Assembly: GCA_026027325.1 (NCBI GenBank)
Contig: JAMSLZ010000003.1
Location: 372,001-436,000 of the forward strand
Length of the DNA stretch: 64,000 nucleotides
Reading direction: 5' to 3'
Source: Actinomucor elegans
Lineage: Eukaryota > Mucoromycota > Mucoromycetes > Mucorales > Mucoraceae
Positions within the stretch are counted from its first letter, which is position 1; every line of letters starts with the position of its first letter. Shown one piece after another: positions 45,276 through 57,701 of the stretch. The notes below the pieces were generated by a model, which was given only the letters and a program-made list of their open reading frames with translations, had not been told where the DNA came from and ran no database searches. The position numbers and the translations under genes were made by a program.

Positions 45276-47086
45276 ATGACTTCTTCAAGTAACAGTTCCT
45301 TCGAGGCATTAGGGTCCACACCCTCCATATCCACAGGTGAAAAACCTGTTACCACCAAAGACATTGCTAATCTTTATTCCCATCTGCAAACCATGATTGA
45401 AAACGTTCCCAAATCACCTCGTTCCGCTAATTCATTGGACACACCAAGCAGCGGCCACAGTGATCCCCATCTTCCCCTTCCTTTAACACCTACTACTTCT
45501 TCAAAAAACCTTCACCTCAACACACCTATGCGAAAACCTCGAGAACCCGACTGTCCTTGCCATCACATTCTGGTCAGCAAAGACTCGAAACATTGTGCGC
45601 TTTGTGACGACGTGATACCTATCCTATCTGAAATTCAACAGGACCGAGAGCAAAAACGCAATCGAATCAAAGATTATAAAGAACAACTGCAGGTAAAACA
45701 GATGGAAACTGAAAAACAAATCGCGACGATAAAAAATCTAGAGCAAAATATACAACAAGTGACCGAAAAACTAGAGTCTACGCAGTCTCAACACACATCT
45801 TTAAAGCAAGACATGGTTATTCTGCAAAAGAAAATGGAAGCTGAAAAACTGGAAGCTACAAAAGCGAAGAAAGCGCAAGCGAGTGTCGAGAATGAGTTGG
45901 AGGAGTTATCACAAAGGCTGTTTGAGGAAGCTAATGGTATGGTAGCTAACGAAAAAAAAGGCCAAGCATGCGATTGAATTACAGTACAAGCAATTAAAAC
46001 AAGAACTGGTGCTTGTCCGACAGCAGATGGAAGCAGAGGAACTGCAATTAAAGGAGCTCAAGTTGAAAATGGGTGATATCATGGAAAGCGAATCCGCATC
46101 TTCTATTAAGGACGATAGTACATCCACTTCGACAGCTGACAAACGTGCTTCACGTGATATGCAGAGCTTATTCACGCATCAATCCGAGGAAGATGCATCC
46201 ATCGATCCATTATTGCTGAACGAGTTTGATGAATTTACCAGGTCCACTGAACCTAATTTGCGCAAGATTCCATTCTTCAAACACGCGTTGGTGGAGGATA
46301 TTGAACCCTGTTTACGGTTTGGTCCTCATGCCCGCCTTTCACCAAAGAAACTGTGTGAAGCCATCTTGACAAACACATGTTTTATTGAGGAAGCTCCGTA
46401 TGGATTCGCACAAGAACAAGCAAAACGAGCCAATCACGAGATACCATTAAAGATATCTGCTGCTAAAAGCATGATCTGGGAGCGTCTAGGCGCTGGCACA
46501 ACGCCTCATTTCACTGGATGTCAAGCATGTAGTAGAACTAACAGTGAACTACCTTATCGTTTTCGCATTTCTATGTTGGACGATTGGGCTTGTATTGACC
46601 GTTACTGTCGAGATCGATTAGTGGCTGTATGCGAATTCTACATGTTTATACGTAATATACGCCAAGGATACTATAGCGGGCGCACCAACGATGATTTGTA
46701 CCAAGAATCCACACGATTGAAACTTCAGATGTTCTATGCAAGGTATATATATTTATACAGCTGTTTATGTAACATTGGTCCTAACGTTTATTAGAATGGG
46801 AACTCTATCGCAAACACTTTGCCAGTTGGGTATCAAAGGTGATTTAGTGGGGCAAGCTTCTGCACCTAATATGCCTATTCCTCCCTCCACTTCTTCGCTA
46901 CAAAATAGTTCAAAGAGAAGCTCTACAGCTGCAAGCACTTTTTCAACAGACGATGATGACAAGGATTCAATTATATCGCAGAAAATATCGGATAATGAAG
47001 ACGATGATTACTTTCCTGAAGAAACTGTAAACAAACGATCTTCTGTTCATCCAGGCAATTCTGTATGGCTGGATCATTCATTCTAA
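45276..47086 (+). CDS. SEC2: Rab guanine-nucleotide exchange factor Sec2/Rabin8, with a one-base frame break
   Basis: Activates the Sec4/Rab8 GTPase on secretory vesicles. Exons 45276-46742 and 46795-47086. The first part holds a CX2C-type pair (CPCHH...CALCDD) and the GEF coiled coil ending VENELEELSQRLFEEANGMVANEKK. At the A8 run (45952-45959) the frame is lost and hits TGA at 45975-45977. The adjoining frame continues without gap as AKHAIELQYKQLKQEL and runs to the end. Removing one A makes the two exons close to 586 codons, so one base is extra, through an assembly error or a true mutation. The C-terminal half (about residues 310-490; FKHALVEDIEPCLRF, FTGCQACSR, RFRISMLDDWACIDRYCRDRLVAVCEFYMFIRNIRQGYY) is the Rabin/Sec2-like C-terminal domain, followed by a Ser-rich tail. 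Confidence 0.87.
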
Positions 47087-47842
47087 TACTCTTTATAATA
47101 ATAAAATACCCTCGTAATACATATAATACTTTCTATACTACCTGTTACCATTCGACATGTGCAAATACGTTTTTTTTTAAACAGAAAACTTGTGTTATAG
47201 ACAGTTATGTATCCACACAAAGATAACAGTAATAGCTACCAAGATCAGCACAAGGGATTGCAACATTGTTACATGTATGAATTACTACTACTAAAGAACT
47301 AATCAAGCATACTTTAGTGCTCGAGATTGTTAACAGAAATCATGCTCTGGCAGGGCAGTTTCAAATCAGCATATTACATGTCGCATTTCTATTCAAGAAA
47401 TTGGCAAGGCATTCATTCACCAATTTCATTGATCTCGGCCAAATGCTCCATTTGAATAATGTTTTCACTCAAAATGAACTATTACATGAACTAAAACTTT
47501 CATTTGGGCCATTCGCATTTTGTTGCGCCTAGTTGCAACGAAGGAATGGCCAAATACTCGGGAGTCATTGAATGAGATAAAAACGTTAATACAAAACTTG
47601 AAGTTTTGCTAGATAGAACACCTCATTCTGAGCATGGATCAAGGATCAATGGCATTCCGCTAAGATCGGCCAAGAGATCTACCAATAATTTAGCATATGA
47701 AATGCTGGGTATTTTGGCCAATAGTCAAAAAAAAAAAATTGTACTAATCATCAGATAGCCAACAACAATGGAAAACCAACAAGAGTATAATGCAACAGTA
47801 ACAATACTTATTTATTGGATGATAAAGAAATCATAGTAGCCT
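47087..47842. other. Intergenic stretch between convergent genes
   Basis: AT-rich, with a hairpin around 47501-47552 (GGCCATTC against GAATGGCC) and one degenerate motif copy (47622-47640). An open frame at 47317-47532 spans the hairpin and is not supported. Confidence 0.5.
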
Positions 47843-49732
47843 CTAAATCAGGTGCTTCATTTCGCAGCTTGCTTTATAAGCTGTCGAATGAAAGAACTTC
47901 AATCGATCAAGCTTTTTAAATCTCAACACTCCTGCTGCAATCATACCTTTCTTGATATTTTCTACTTTGGTAACCTGTTCCTTTTGATAGTCTACAAGAG
48001 CCAATAGCTTCACTTCATTGGTAACAATTTTGACATAGCCATACGAACATCCATATATAGCCACGAGATCTATATCGAGTTGTTCCAATTCTGTTTGTTC
48101 CATATGAATATGGTCCAAACCAAAGATACCATCAGGAGGCGATAAAGTCAATCGACGCAAGTTAGTGCGAGTAGTTGAAAGCGACTTTAGAAATTTTGAT
48201 GTGACCTCGCATTGATCAAGTACTAGCGTATGTAAAGCAGTATGGATAGTTGAAGGTAAAGCGCGAGATAAGGTGGCACCGCAACTTATGGTGAGCGACT
48301 GTAATTCAGTGCATTGTGCAAAGACTTCATACAAAAGCGGCTGTAGCATACGGTTATCGTGCCTCAAAATATGGCGATTGCAGATTTTTAACAAGTTAAC
48401 ATAAGGCGCAAATGTCGCGACATACTCGATGTGACCAATTGGAATGTTTGTCTCTAAAGCTGGGTGGATAAGCTTCAGCTTAAGATGACCATCATGAGTA
48501 GTCGAGTAACGCAAAGCTTTATCATCAATGAAAGATTCTTGCCACGTGATGTTTAGAGTGGTAGATGTATATTTGTATCCAGGTTGAAAAATAGCTTGCA
48601 AATAATGTAATGCAACGGCTTTTGTTCTATTGACTTTTTCACTTTGGATGGTCAAGGTGATCGATGGTATAGTACGAATATAATTGAAAAAGGTTTTCAA
48701 TTCTTCGAATTGGTCATGTGGGGCGCTAACCATCAAGATATCATTCGCATCAAGTTCCAATCTTTTCAGGCTATTAAGTTTATGTAAGAAGGGGTTGAAG
48801 CTTTTTATCGACTCTTGACTGTGCGACTGAAGCATGAATTGTTTCATTTTGGGGTATCGTTGTTGAAGTTGCGAATGTGCTTGTAGATTTTCCAAGCGCT
48901 CAGTAATTTGTCTTTGAAGCAAGTCACTATCATTCTTGTTTGTAGCGTATAGCTTAACAGACATGTTTTCCAATAGTGGACACATGCTCAGAACTATTTC
49001 TACTTCTTGAATAGAATATAACGGCACATTTGTCAAATCCAACTTTTGCAGGCACGAGTAGTTCTTGACCTCGCAAAGATCTATATCGTTCAGCTTCATT
49101 CCTTTAGACAGACACATGCCAAACTCTTTTAGCCTGTCTTTGTAAAGAAGCGCGCACTTGTTGTATGCACGCGAAAATATGTAAGGAAACGAAGTGAGGT
49201 TACTGAGAGGTTCATCTAAACACAGTAACGCATTCACAATGCTCTGCTTCGTTGTTCTATCTGAAGCGTTTAGTGTTTTAACATGCGGACATAATTCCAA
49301 TAAGCATTTAATTCTGCTTTGGAGATGGCCACAACAGTCATCATATTCAACTTCATCTCCATCAAAACTAGTAAATGATAACAAAGTCATAGTAAGCCAA
49401 TTTCTAGGGAGCATATCTGTACCAAAATCACCATATTCACGACCATTGCCACTCTCCTCGTCTGAATCATAACGAATCGTATCATTATCGTATGTACCTG
49501 TAAAAGTGATTTTTTTTACAGACGCGTCGGTGAGGCGATATTTCTTCATACAGGTGATAAAACGATCGATGGTAGACAATTTCGAAAATCGGATTTCGTA
49601 GTAAATTTGATACTTGGCAGATTCGTACCATTGGCGACAAACAAGCAAACATTCTATCAAATCAATAGGCTGTATATATTGAAAGATTCGAAACAGGACT
49701 TCTCGGGGTAAGCAACATTGAAAACTCGACAT
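47843..49732 (-). CDS. F-box protein with leucine-rich repeats
   Basis: Intronless, 629 residues. The N-terminus has an F-box (about residues 6-45; LPREVLFRIFQYIQPIDLIECLLVCRQWYESA) that would dock Skp1 in an SCF ubiquitin ligase. The remainder shows irregular leucine-rich repeats (for example LQKLDLTNVPLYSIQEVEIVLSMCPLLENMSVKL, LKRLELDAND, LQSLTISCG, LHTLVLDQCEVTSKFLKSL, LRRLTLSPPDG). Such F-box/LRR genes are greatly multiplied in Mucorales, so the target cannot be guessed. Two convergent genes lie on its right side (SEC2) and a shared upstream region with FHIP is not formed, since FHIP has the same orientation. Confidence 0.88.
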   Translation of the reverse strand: MSSFQCCLPREVLFRIFQYIQPIDLIECLLVCRQWYESAKYQIYYEIRFSKLSTIDRFITCMKKYRLTDASVKKITFTGTYDNDTIRYDSDEESGNGREYGDFGTDMLPRNWLTMTLLSFTSFDGDEVEYDDCCGHLQSRIKCLLELCPHVKTLNASDRTTKQSIVNALLCLDEPLSNLTSFPYIFSRAYNKCALLYKDRLKEFGMCLSKGMKLNDIDLCEVKNYSCLQKLDLTNVPLYSIQEVEIVLSMCPLLENMSVKLYATNKNDSDLLQRQITERLENLQAHSQLQQRYPKMKQFMLQSHSQESIKSFNPFLHKLNSLKRLELDANDILMVSAPHDQFEELKTFFNYIRTIPSITLTIQSEKVNRTKAVALHYLQAIFQPGYKYTSTTLNITWQESFIDDKALRYSTTHDGHLKLKLIHPALETNIPIGHIEYVATFAPYVNLLKICNRHILRHDNRMLQPLLYEVFAQCTELQSLTISCGATLSRALPSTIHTALHTLVLDQCEVTSKFLKSLSTTRTNLRRLTLSPPDGIFGLDHIHMEQTELEQLDIDLVAIYGCSYGYVKIVTNEVKLLALVDYQKEQVTKVENIKKGMIAAGVLRFKKLDRLKFFHSTAYKASCEMKHLI

Positions 49733-50210
49733 TTTTTTTTCTTTTTAAAAAAAAAGGATTCACGAAAAACACGCGTTTATGCATTGTTTGAAACGATGTT
49801 TGAGTTTTAATCAATAAGAGTATTATAGTATGGCGATGTCGTGTGCCTCAACTGAGTTTGAATACTGAATTGACATGTAGATACGTTTGAATTCGAACAA
49901 CAATAAAGGAGCTTTTGATTATACAGAAATACATAGATACAAATTTGTATTACTTATTTTCATAGAATAGAATGTAATATATATACGCATGTATATTCAC
50001 TCTAGATAAATCGGAAAAAGTAGTATAATCGATTAGACCACCTTCATAAGAATCAATGTAACTTGACAAAATTATATTATTACTGTTATTTCTTTAATCA
50101 CTTGCATCGTCTCCGTCCAGCATTACAGAATCCGATTATATATCTCATAAAATATACCTATGTTCACTTCTAGGTGTAATCTTGTATTGTATAAATCATG
50201 TTTTATTCAT
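49733..50210. other. Intergenic stretch upstream of the F-box gene
   Basis: AT-rich, 478 bp, between the F-box start and the FHIP stop. The first bases are a T/A run (49733-49755). No coding or RNA gene recognised. Confidence 0.45.
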
Positions 50211-53108
50211 CTAAACATACGCAATTTTATCGATACCAAGACTTCTTCTGACTTGCATGACTGCCACAAGTTCTTTGATCGTTTCTTCTAAAATTACGAC
50301 GTTATTCAACAGCATGCTCAAAGTGATTTCTGTTGTTTTATCTACTCGTTTGGGTCTAGAAGGGTTCGCAGATTTGGGCGCAAACGTATGTTCATCTTCA
50401 TCATCTAAATCCAAGATAGGTTCTTCTCGGTCACTGACAAAGTGGGAAGGAAACAAGGGTTGAATACGCATTGAGGTGGTCTTTCTCACATGCAACGTCA
50501 ATGGACTCATGGGATTATTCAAAATGACATTCATATTGACAGCAGGTACAGGTGGAGGATTAGGCGAGATACGTGGACTGTTATAGGTTGTTGCAGAAGT
50601 CGAGGGACTCAATAAAGGTGTCTCTAAGGTACGAGACAAAATAGAAGGTCTTCTGTTCAAAATACTAGTACTAGTACTGCTGCTTTGTGGATTCACTAAT
50701 GTGGCTGCTGTTGAAGTACTGCTTGAAGGTGATAAGAGACGTTTATCCAAAAAGGACGTTTCACCAGCAATCAGAGCATTACGACGCTCTTCTAATAACT
50801 GATCAAAATGATGAATTTCAGATCGATAATAATCAACCTGTTGCGTCAGGGTACGCAACAAGGTAAAGAATGGTGGATAGGATTTGAAATAAGTAGGTGT
50901 CGTCATCTTGCTTGATTCGCGCTCAACACCGAAATCAACAGAGCGATCGTCGTCATCATCTTCGTTGCTGATGTCTGTGTTGACTGGCATATTGGTATCA
51001 AAACGCGCGTACATGTCTTGTTTGCGTGCGGGAGCTGGCTCTCCTTGACTATTGAGAACCAAAACATCATCACGACTGGTACGATCACTCTCACTAAACG
51101 CAATCCAGCCCTGCAAGCTACGATAGGGACATTGAGCTAATGCAGAAATGACACCTGTTAAAGTGAGATTAAGTTCAGACGATTGCGTAAAGAAATGACT
51201 GAGTAGATTTAAAAGGATCTGTAGTAGAGGATCAGTGGAACGAACGCGGTGTCGAAACATGCTATGATGCCTCTGTAGCTGTTTGTGAGTAGGTCGTTGT
51301 GGTTGTTGCTGCTGTTGTCCATACTTGAAACTACGTCTTCTTTCGGCTTTAGCCACCTCTTTAGGACGACTCAAAGGTGTTTGACCTTGAATTGGATTGA
51401 TACTTTGGTAACAAAAGTCACTGTTGATGGTCGCTTCTATGTCACGAATGTATTCTTCATAGCCACAAGACAGTACGTCCTTGGCATGTGCTGCATCGAT
51501 AGCGATTATCAGCGAAAAGTAAAGCTCTACCTCGCGCAGATGATGTGAAATGATGATCGAGTTTTTCTTTGTGTCAGGATAAATAGAAAGCAACCCCAAA
51601 GAGTATTGGCAGTGTCGAGTAATGAGTGTCTTTACAAGCTTTAATGTAGCAATGACGGTTGTTTGAGAGTTGGATTCAAGTCGACTAAAGATGAGATCTT
51701 TAAGCGTGAAATGAGTAGCAGAACTGCTTCGTTTTGGAATGGTATCATTGATATCAAGCTGCTCCATACTGATTTCTTCTGAAGTAGGTGTAGTTGTACT
51801 TGGAGATGGGGTATCCACTTGTTCATCATCCATTAAGTAACCAACTACCACCTTGGCTAAATCTTCTTGTTGAATAGTTTGCAATATGAGATCAATGTAA
51901 CTAATTACTGCCACTGAAGAACCATCTGCGTCCGAACATTCGAGGATAGAAGGGTACAAAATATTCTCCAAAAAGATAGTACGTACAGAATTCAGCAGAG
52001 CTACGCAGATATCAGCATTGGGACATCGCGTTAATACATCTTGACAGAATTCTAAAAGTTTCAAGAACGAATCTAACTGGTATTTGAACTCTGGCGAACT
52101 GGAGTATTCTGCACCAATGCCAGATGGAAATCGAATATTGAGGTTTTCTTCCAGAGAATCTTGTCCTAACAAGTAGGTAGTTGGATTAGCATAGACTTGT
52201 TCTGCTTCATCTTTAACCACCAGTTTTCGAGGAAGTTGAGAATACAAAGCTCCGAGTCCAGCAGCCATGATCGTTGCAAAATCAGACCCCAGAATAAAGT
52301 CACCTAATTGATCTGTAGCCATTTCCATCAGGAATAATAAACCCGTACGAGCAAAGTCGCCCGATCTTCCTTCTAGATGTACAAATCTCAAAAGATAAGT
52401 AAACAATAAGAACTCATACTCATGTGGTTGATCTTGTTCAGGTTCGGTGGCGTTGTGTTCTAGAGGGTGTTCGGTTGGAGCACCAGAATTTTTTTGTGGG
52501 GTCGTTAACCAGTGCTTATCGTGAAAGAAGATATTTAAAAGAGCAGGAAAACCATGGATCTTGGAACAAATGATATACATCAAATCTACTAAATCATCGC
52601 TATACAATTCACTCTGACGGTCATCCAGGACACAGAAACGCAGTAATTTGATGGTAGGCTTATGTACAGCATTATGCACCAAAAAGCGGTCGTCCAATAA
52701 ATCGATCATGCTTGCAATATTACGGATAGATTCACCTCGAATGCCTACAGGATAATCTGCTTTCTCGGCAATACTGACCAGGTATTGCAATACTCCGTTC
52801 TTCAAAAAATATTCCATACAAAGTCCAGTGGTGTTATCTTCGTGTCGTGCTTCTTCGTCCACTAATAAATCAACCATTTCTCGCAGCATGGATGGAATCT
52901 CGGTCTGTTGGACGTGCATATTGATCTTTCTATCATCCATAACAAAAATATTCTATGAGGGAAGCATTAATGGCCTGTTGGATTTCGAGATTATTGTACT
53001 TACATGGATGTATTCCCAGCATTTATGAAACTTGGCAAGCTGCATTGCGCTTGTTGGCTGCGCTTTTGGTGGCGCAATGCGCTTTTTGAACTTTGCAAAG
53101 TAATCCAT
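50211..53108 (-). CDS. FHIP (FTS-Hook interacting protein; RAI16/FAM160 family)
   Basis: Two exons (53108-53004 and 52952-50211; 51-nt intron) encode 948 residues. In filamentous fungi the FTS-Hook-FHIP complex links early endosomes to dynein. The first exon has the family start MDYFAKFKKRIAPP and CWEYIHNIF; the second continues with TEIPSMLREMVDLLVDEE, GLCMEYFLKNGVLQYLVSIAEKADYPVGIRGESIRNIASMIDLLDDRFLVHNAVHKPTIKLLRFC and SDDLVDLMYIICSKIHGFPALLNIFFHDKHW. Helical HEAT-like repeats extend to about 660, interrupted by disordered Ser/Pro stretches; the C-terminal 250 residues are mostly disordered apart from a final helix. The short first exon was placed by a donor GTAAGT and frame. Confidence 0.88.
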
Positions 53109-53951
53109 CTTTGTTTGGACTCTTTTCTTACAATGATGAAAGGGATCTATTGAACAAATGGACCGAGAAAAACACTCGAGCAATAATCGGCCTTTGAACT
53201 ATGGTATGATACAAATTAAGGTACACAGAGTGACACTTTAATATTACCAAATCATGCTGAATAAACCGCTAAACAGTTGATAGTCATTTATATGTGATAT
53301 AATTAAACCCTTTTGCGTCATCTCAATAGGTTTTTAGATTTATTGAATAACAGGGCTAAAAATTTAGTTACTCTTCTTGATAATTGTTTGACAGTAAATC
53401 AATTTATAGCTCTGAATTTTGAGAAGTCTACGGAACTAAACATGCTCCCTTCAATGAGTATGATTTATAAACTGTGGATTGGAGGCCAGCATGCTCTTGA
53501 TAGTTTTAAAGATATATTATATTCGTAAAAGTACAGACAATCAAAAAAAAAAAAAAATACATCATGGGAGAGTCACCATTTCTGATAGTAAAAATGCCAC
53601 AGTATCTATGCCATTGGATGAGTAAGAAAAGTTTCCATAGAGTTGAATCAAGGGGAATAGTTTGAAAAAGAATTTAACACAATAGAAAACGGATAAAAAA
53701 AAAGGCACGCTAGGTACATGGTTGTTGTAGTAGCGTAGCTATCCTTGATACTAATTGGCTATTAAAAGTGAAACAATTAGTGTATAGCTGAGGTTCAACG
53801 ATAAAGTCTTATGTTAGTTAGAATTGGCTTCTACATGTATTAGATATATACAAAGAGGCGTGTAATGAGATCCTATGTATACATACATGAAACTGTCTTC
53901 TTTTAATAATTATATATGTACAGATTTAAAGAACAATTTGAACTGGAGTGT
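53109..53951. other. Intergenic stretch between FHIP and INTS11
   Basis: AT-rich, with A-runs at 53542-53555 and 53696-53704. A 71-codon open frame at 53313-53528 has no family features. Contains the FHIP promoter and INTS11 3' end. Confidence 0.45.
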
Positions 53952-55961
53952 TTACATGGCAGCGGCAACCATGGCAGGTGGCTGCTGATTGTAAAGGACA
54001 GTATTTACAGTACCCAGAATAAAACTAGCTAAATCTTCGTCTTCGAAACTCCATTTGATACATACTGACTGAGGATGGTTTAACCATAATGTGACGCTTT
54101 GAATCAAGATACTGGTTGCTTTACGCTCTATGGAACACGTTTGTCCAATAGTTCTTGCTAGTTCTACTTGCAATAAATCCAAGACTCTTCTTTGGGTATC
54201 TTCATTGCTTGATTCAGTGTGAGCAATATCTGATAGTAAACTTGAGAGTTCAAACGATTTTTCTACTTGAAAGTACAGTTGTCTTGATTGTTTCTCGGCC
54301 TTTACATCATTATTGTCAGAATTTTTTACAATCTCAATTGTAGGTGGTGCATTTGTTAAATTATTGTAATGCATATTTAGAGTAGCATTGATAGAAACAG
54401 AGGTATTCAGATGCAAGGTATCCAGCGTATCAGCGGATGCTCTGTTGGACAGTAACGATTTTAAGAGATCAGTGCTGATTTTGCCCTCCAATGCACGACT
54501 GGTTTCCATTTTGATGCTGCATCCATTGGCAGGCATATAACAAGCGATACCAAACTCTTTCATAATGTTACTACGGAGAAAGTCCATTTTGCCTCTTTCA
54601 CCATGTACAAGAACTACATTCCTCGGTTCACACATACGAATCAATTGCATGATACCCTTGGCATCTGCATGTGCACTGAATGACAGATTTCTTACTTGCA
54701 AATTCACTTCAAACTTGTTGAACTGGTCCACTTCAATCACCTTTTGGCCTAACAAGACCTTGGAGCCGACTGTACCGGCAACACAATAGCCAGGCATAAT
54801 CACCATATTCTTTGGATCTGGAGCCCATCTTTGAAAGACTTGCAAAGAAGTACCGGCATTCAACATACCTGGCGTAGCAAACAGTACCATTGGGCCAGGC
54901 AATTCCAAATTGCTTTTATCCCAAGCCTTGATATGTTTGAAATCAAAAGCATTCCTCTGAGCAAAGGTCGATTTGATTTTCTGGTTTGTCCAATTGATAA
55001 ACAACTTGTAATATTCAGTTGCTCTTTCTGTTAAGCCCGTGGAGAAATAGATAGGTACATCCAATCCCATGCGATCCCAATACGATTCAATCAAGATACA
55101 TAGCTCTTGTGCTCGACCCAATGCAAATACGGGTATAATAACATTACCACCGTTGGCTACACACTCATGTACTTTGGTCAAGAAATCGCGTTCACGTGAT
55201 CGTTTCGAATCTCGAATGGTCGTTGCGTAGGTACTCTCAGTAATCAAAACATCTGGCCTTACTTTATCGATCCAAGCGCTGCCCAAATGACGATCGGGTG
55301 TCATATTGTAATCGCCAGTGTAAACCACTGACTCTTGACCGACGCGTACATAGATCATGGCTGCACCCAAGACATGACCTGCATAATATGCTTTGATCTC
55401 GATATCGTCGTCTACCTTGAGAGTTTGGTGTAAATTGATAGGTATGACCTTTTTCATGCAGTTTTTGATCATAGCTGAAGTGAAAAACTTGGTCTCGCCT
55501 TTGCGTTCCACTGTGATTTTGCGATAATCTTCAAGTAAAATGGGACAGATTGCTTTGGTTGGATGTGTCATGTAAATAGGGCCGTCGTAGCCGCACATTT
55601 CAGTAAAGAATGGAAGTGCGCCACAATGATCCAAATGGAAATGAGATATAATAACCGCGTCCAATATGTCTGTATAATTGCCTGTTTTTGAAATGTAACT
55701 GAAATCGGGGAAACGCCGATTATCTTGGTATCCCATGTGCATACCTGTTGGTTAAAAAAAGAGCCAAAAAGTTTATTATGCTAATTCTCGAATAGAATGA
55801 GCAACTACTTGCCACAGTCAAACATGATGTTTTTACCACCGATGGTAACAAGGATACAACTTCTGCCGACATCCTGACCTAATGTCATGTTAGTAATGTG
55901 TACTTTGGTACAAGATTTTGAGATTTTTACCAGCTCCTAAAGGTACTACTTCGATTGGCAT
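53952..55961 (-). CDS. INTS11: Integrator complex endonuclease INTS11 (CPSF73-like metallo-beta-lactamase)
   Basis: Three exons (55961-55931, 55878-55813, 55744-53952) encode 629 residues. RNA endonuclease of the Integrator complex. The start [13 protein letters not shown] and [27 protein letters not shown] is the INTS11 form; CPSF73/Ysh1 and Syc1 differ there. Metal-binding motifs: [37 protein letters not shown], and FSAHAD (beta-CASP C motif). The catalytic site looks complete. A C-terminal domain of about 190 residues binds INTS9 in animals. The second intron (55745-55812) has a GC donor (GCAAGT) and is required to keep DCGMHMG in frame. INTS11 is missing from most yeasts, so its presence is informative. 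Confidence 0.93.
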
Positions 55962-57701
55962 AGTTTAAACAAGTTACAGGAACGAACTAAATAGATGGAA
56001 GCTTTTTATATAGCGAAACAAAAGCAGTCGCGTCTTTCCATAAGATAGTCCGCTTTTGGTCAAATTCTTTTAAAATTCTAGCTGTAATTTTTGTCGTAAC
56101 TGTGATTCGGTACATTTGCGAGTACACATACTGTTGTTTTATAGACGTGAGATTTACAGTCCTTAATTTAGAATTATTTTATTAAAAAAATCAACTATTG
56201 TTATATTGAATAGAGTTAATTTATGATATTATAAATATTAACTGAGATATGTATTATTGATTAAATAATTAAAATAGTAAAATCAGTATAGAATAGAGAA
56301 GGGAAGAATAGATATAATAATGTAGTTATTGTGGAGAATAGTAATAAGGGATGCCCAGGTGGAGTCTAAGCTCTGGAAAAAGACTGATTGTGACCAAAAA
56401 AAAAAAATACGTAAAAATCAAAGATCAAGTAAATGGTATAAATAGCATTTGGAAGTTACACATTTCATATAACTGAACCGAACCCTGTTCTATGCACGTT
56501 TCAATACAGAACCCAATCCCATAAAACGCCTTATTGTAATTTCGTATTATTCTGCTATGAGAATGTCGTGTCAAAGTAAAAAGATGCAATTCAAAGTATT
56601 AATTCCCCGCAATAATATTGAGGCTAAAGGTTTAGACGTTTTTTTTTTGTCAAAATGGAAGCACCTTTTGATTGGCTGCCAAAGAATTGGCAACTAATAA
56701 AGTCCTCTATTTTTCTCCATTTACTTAATAAAGTTGAAGGCTGTATTTATATTTATTATATTCACATACGTGTACATGCTTGTTTTGGCATTTATTCAAG
56801 TTAATAATTGGAACTATGCTCTTGAAGCACGCGATTAAACATTGAATGTTATTTGAACATTGCGCAACATCTTTGATGAGTAGTGCATACCTATTGATAC
56901 GTACTTGAATTGTTGATACGTTTTCATCATTCTTCCTATACTCAAGAGCAGCTTTGTATTAATAATATATGGCTTTAAATATATGCCTCTACGAATGTAA
57001 CTTAGTTGCTTATTGCCCACCAATCAAACTCAAGTCTCACAACAGGTTCCCAAGCCTTTGAGAAGCTCTACTCATTTAACGTGTGTCTAAAATAATGTTC
57101 TTGAACGCGACCAACAAGATACATCTGGCAAAGTAGTTAATACAAGCCAATGCTATTTACAAACAAAAAGTATGATTTTCTCTGGTTATCCCTGTAGCCC
57201 CTGTTCTCGAATGATAGTAATGGAAGAGATTGATCCTTTCGCTTATGAAACTTATTTCTCGATCTGACACATTCTTGTTATATCTAGTTCCGCTCTAGTT
57301 ACTTTCTCAGTTTGAGGTTTTTTTTTGCTAAAGATGACAAGTTGAAACATGTATTGGATTAGTAATCTACGTTGTTTTCAATTTAGTAAATATAGAGAAT
57401 AAAAGAACATTACACAGAAAAAGAAGTTCGTATTTACCTTATTTATCAGAGTGCGCGAATTTAAGAGGACGTGTTCTTTCTTTTTCCTTTCTTTTCTTTT
57501 TTGTTCATCTCATTTACTTTTTGACATGCACTTGTAATTAAAGGGAAATGGCTCAAAATCACCAATATAAAGACGTTCCACCGCCATTAAAGCTCCTGAG
57601 GCCCAGTCAATTGGACAAAAGATATTCTTTACGTAAATTATAATAACGGAATAAAGCCTTAATTATGGTAATCCTACCTACACGTAATAGTAAACAAATT
57701 T
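55962..57701. other. Intergenic stretch, 1.7 kb
   Basis: Divergent space between INTS11 and the velvet gene. Holds the two promoters, AT-rich, with an inverted CCAAT (ATTGG) near 56674 and 56694, and no coding frame of interest. The T/C-rich tract at 57473-57510 is probably part of the velvet promoter. Confidence 0.45.

Noticed and set aside
45952..45977. Tiny intron at the SEC2 frame break
   Set aside because: The only GT...AG pair there would make a 26-nt intron, well below the shortest introns in this window.
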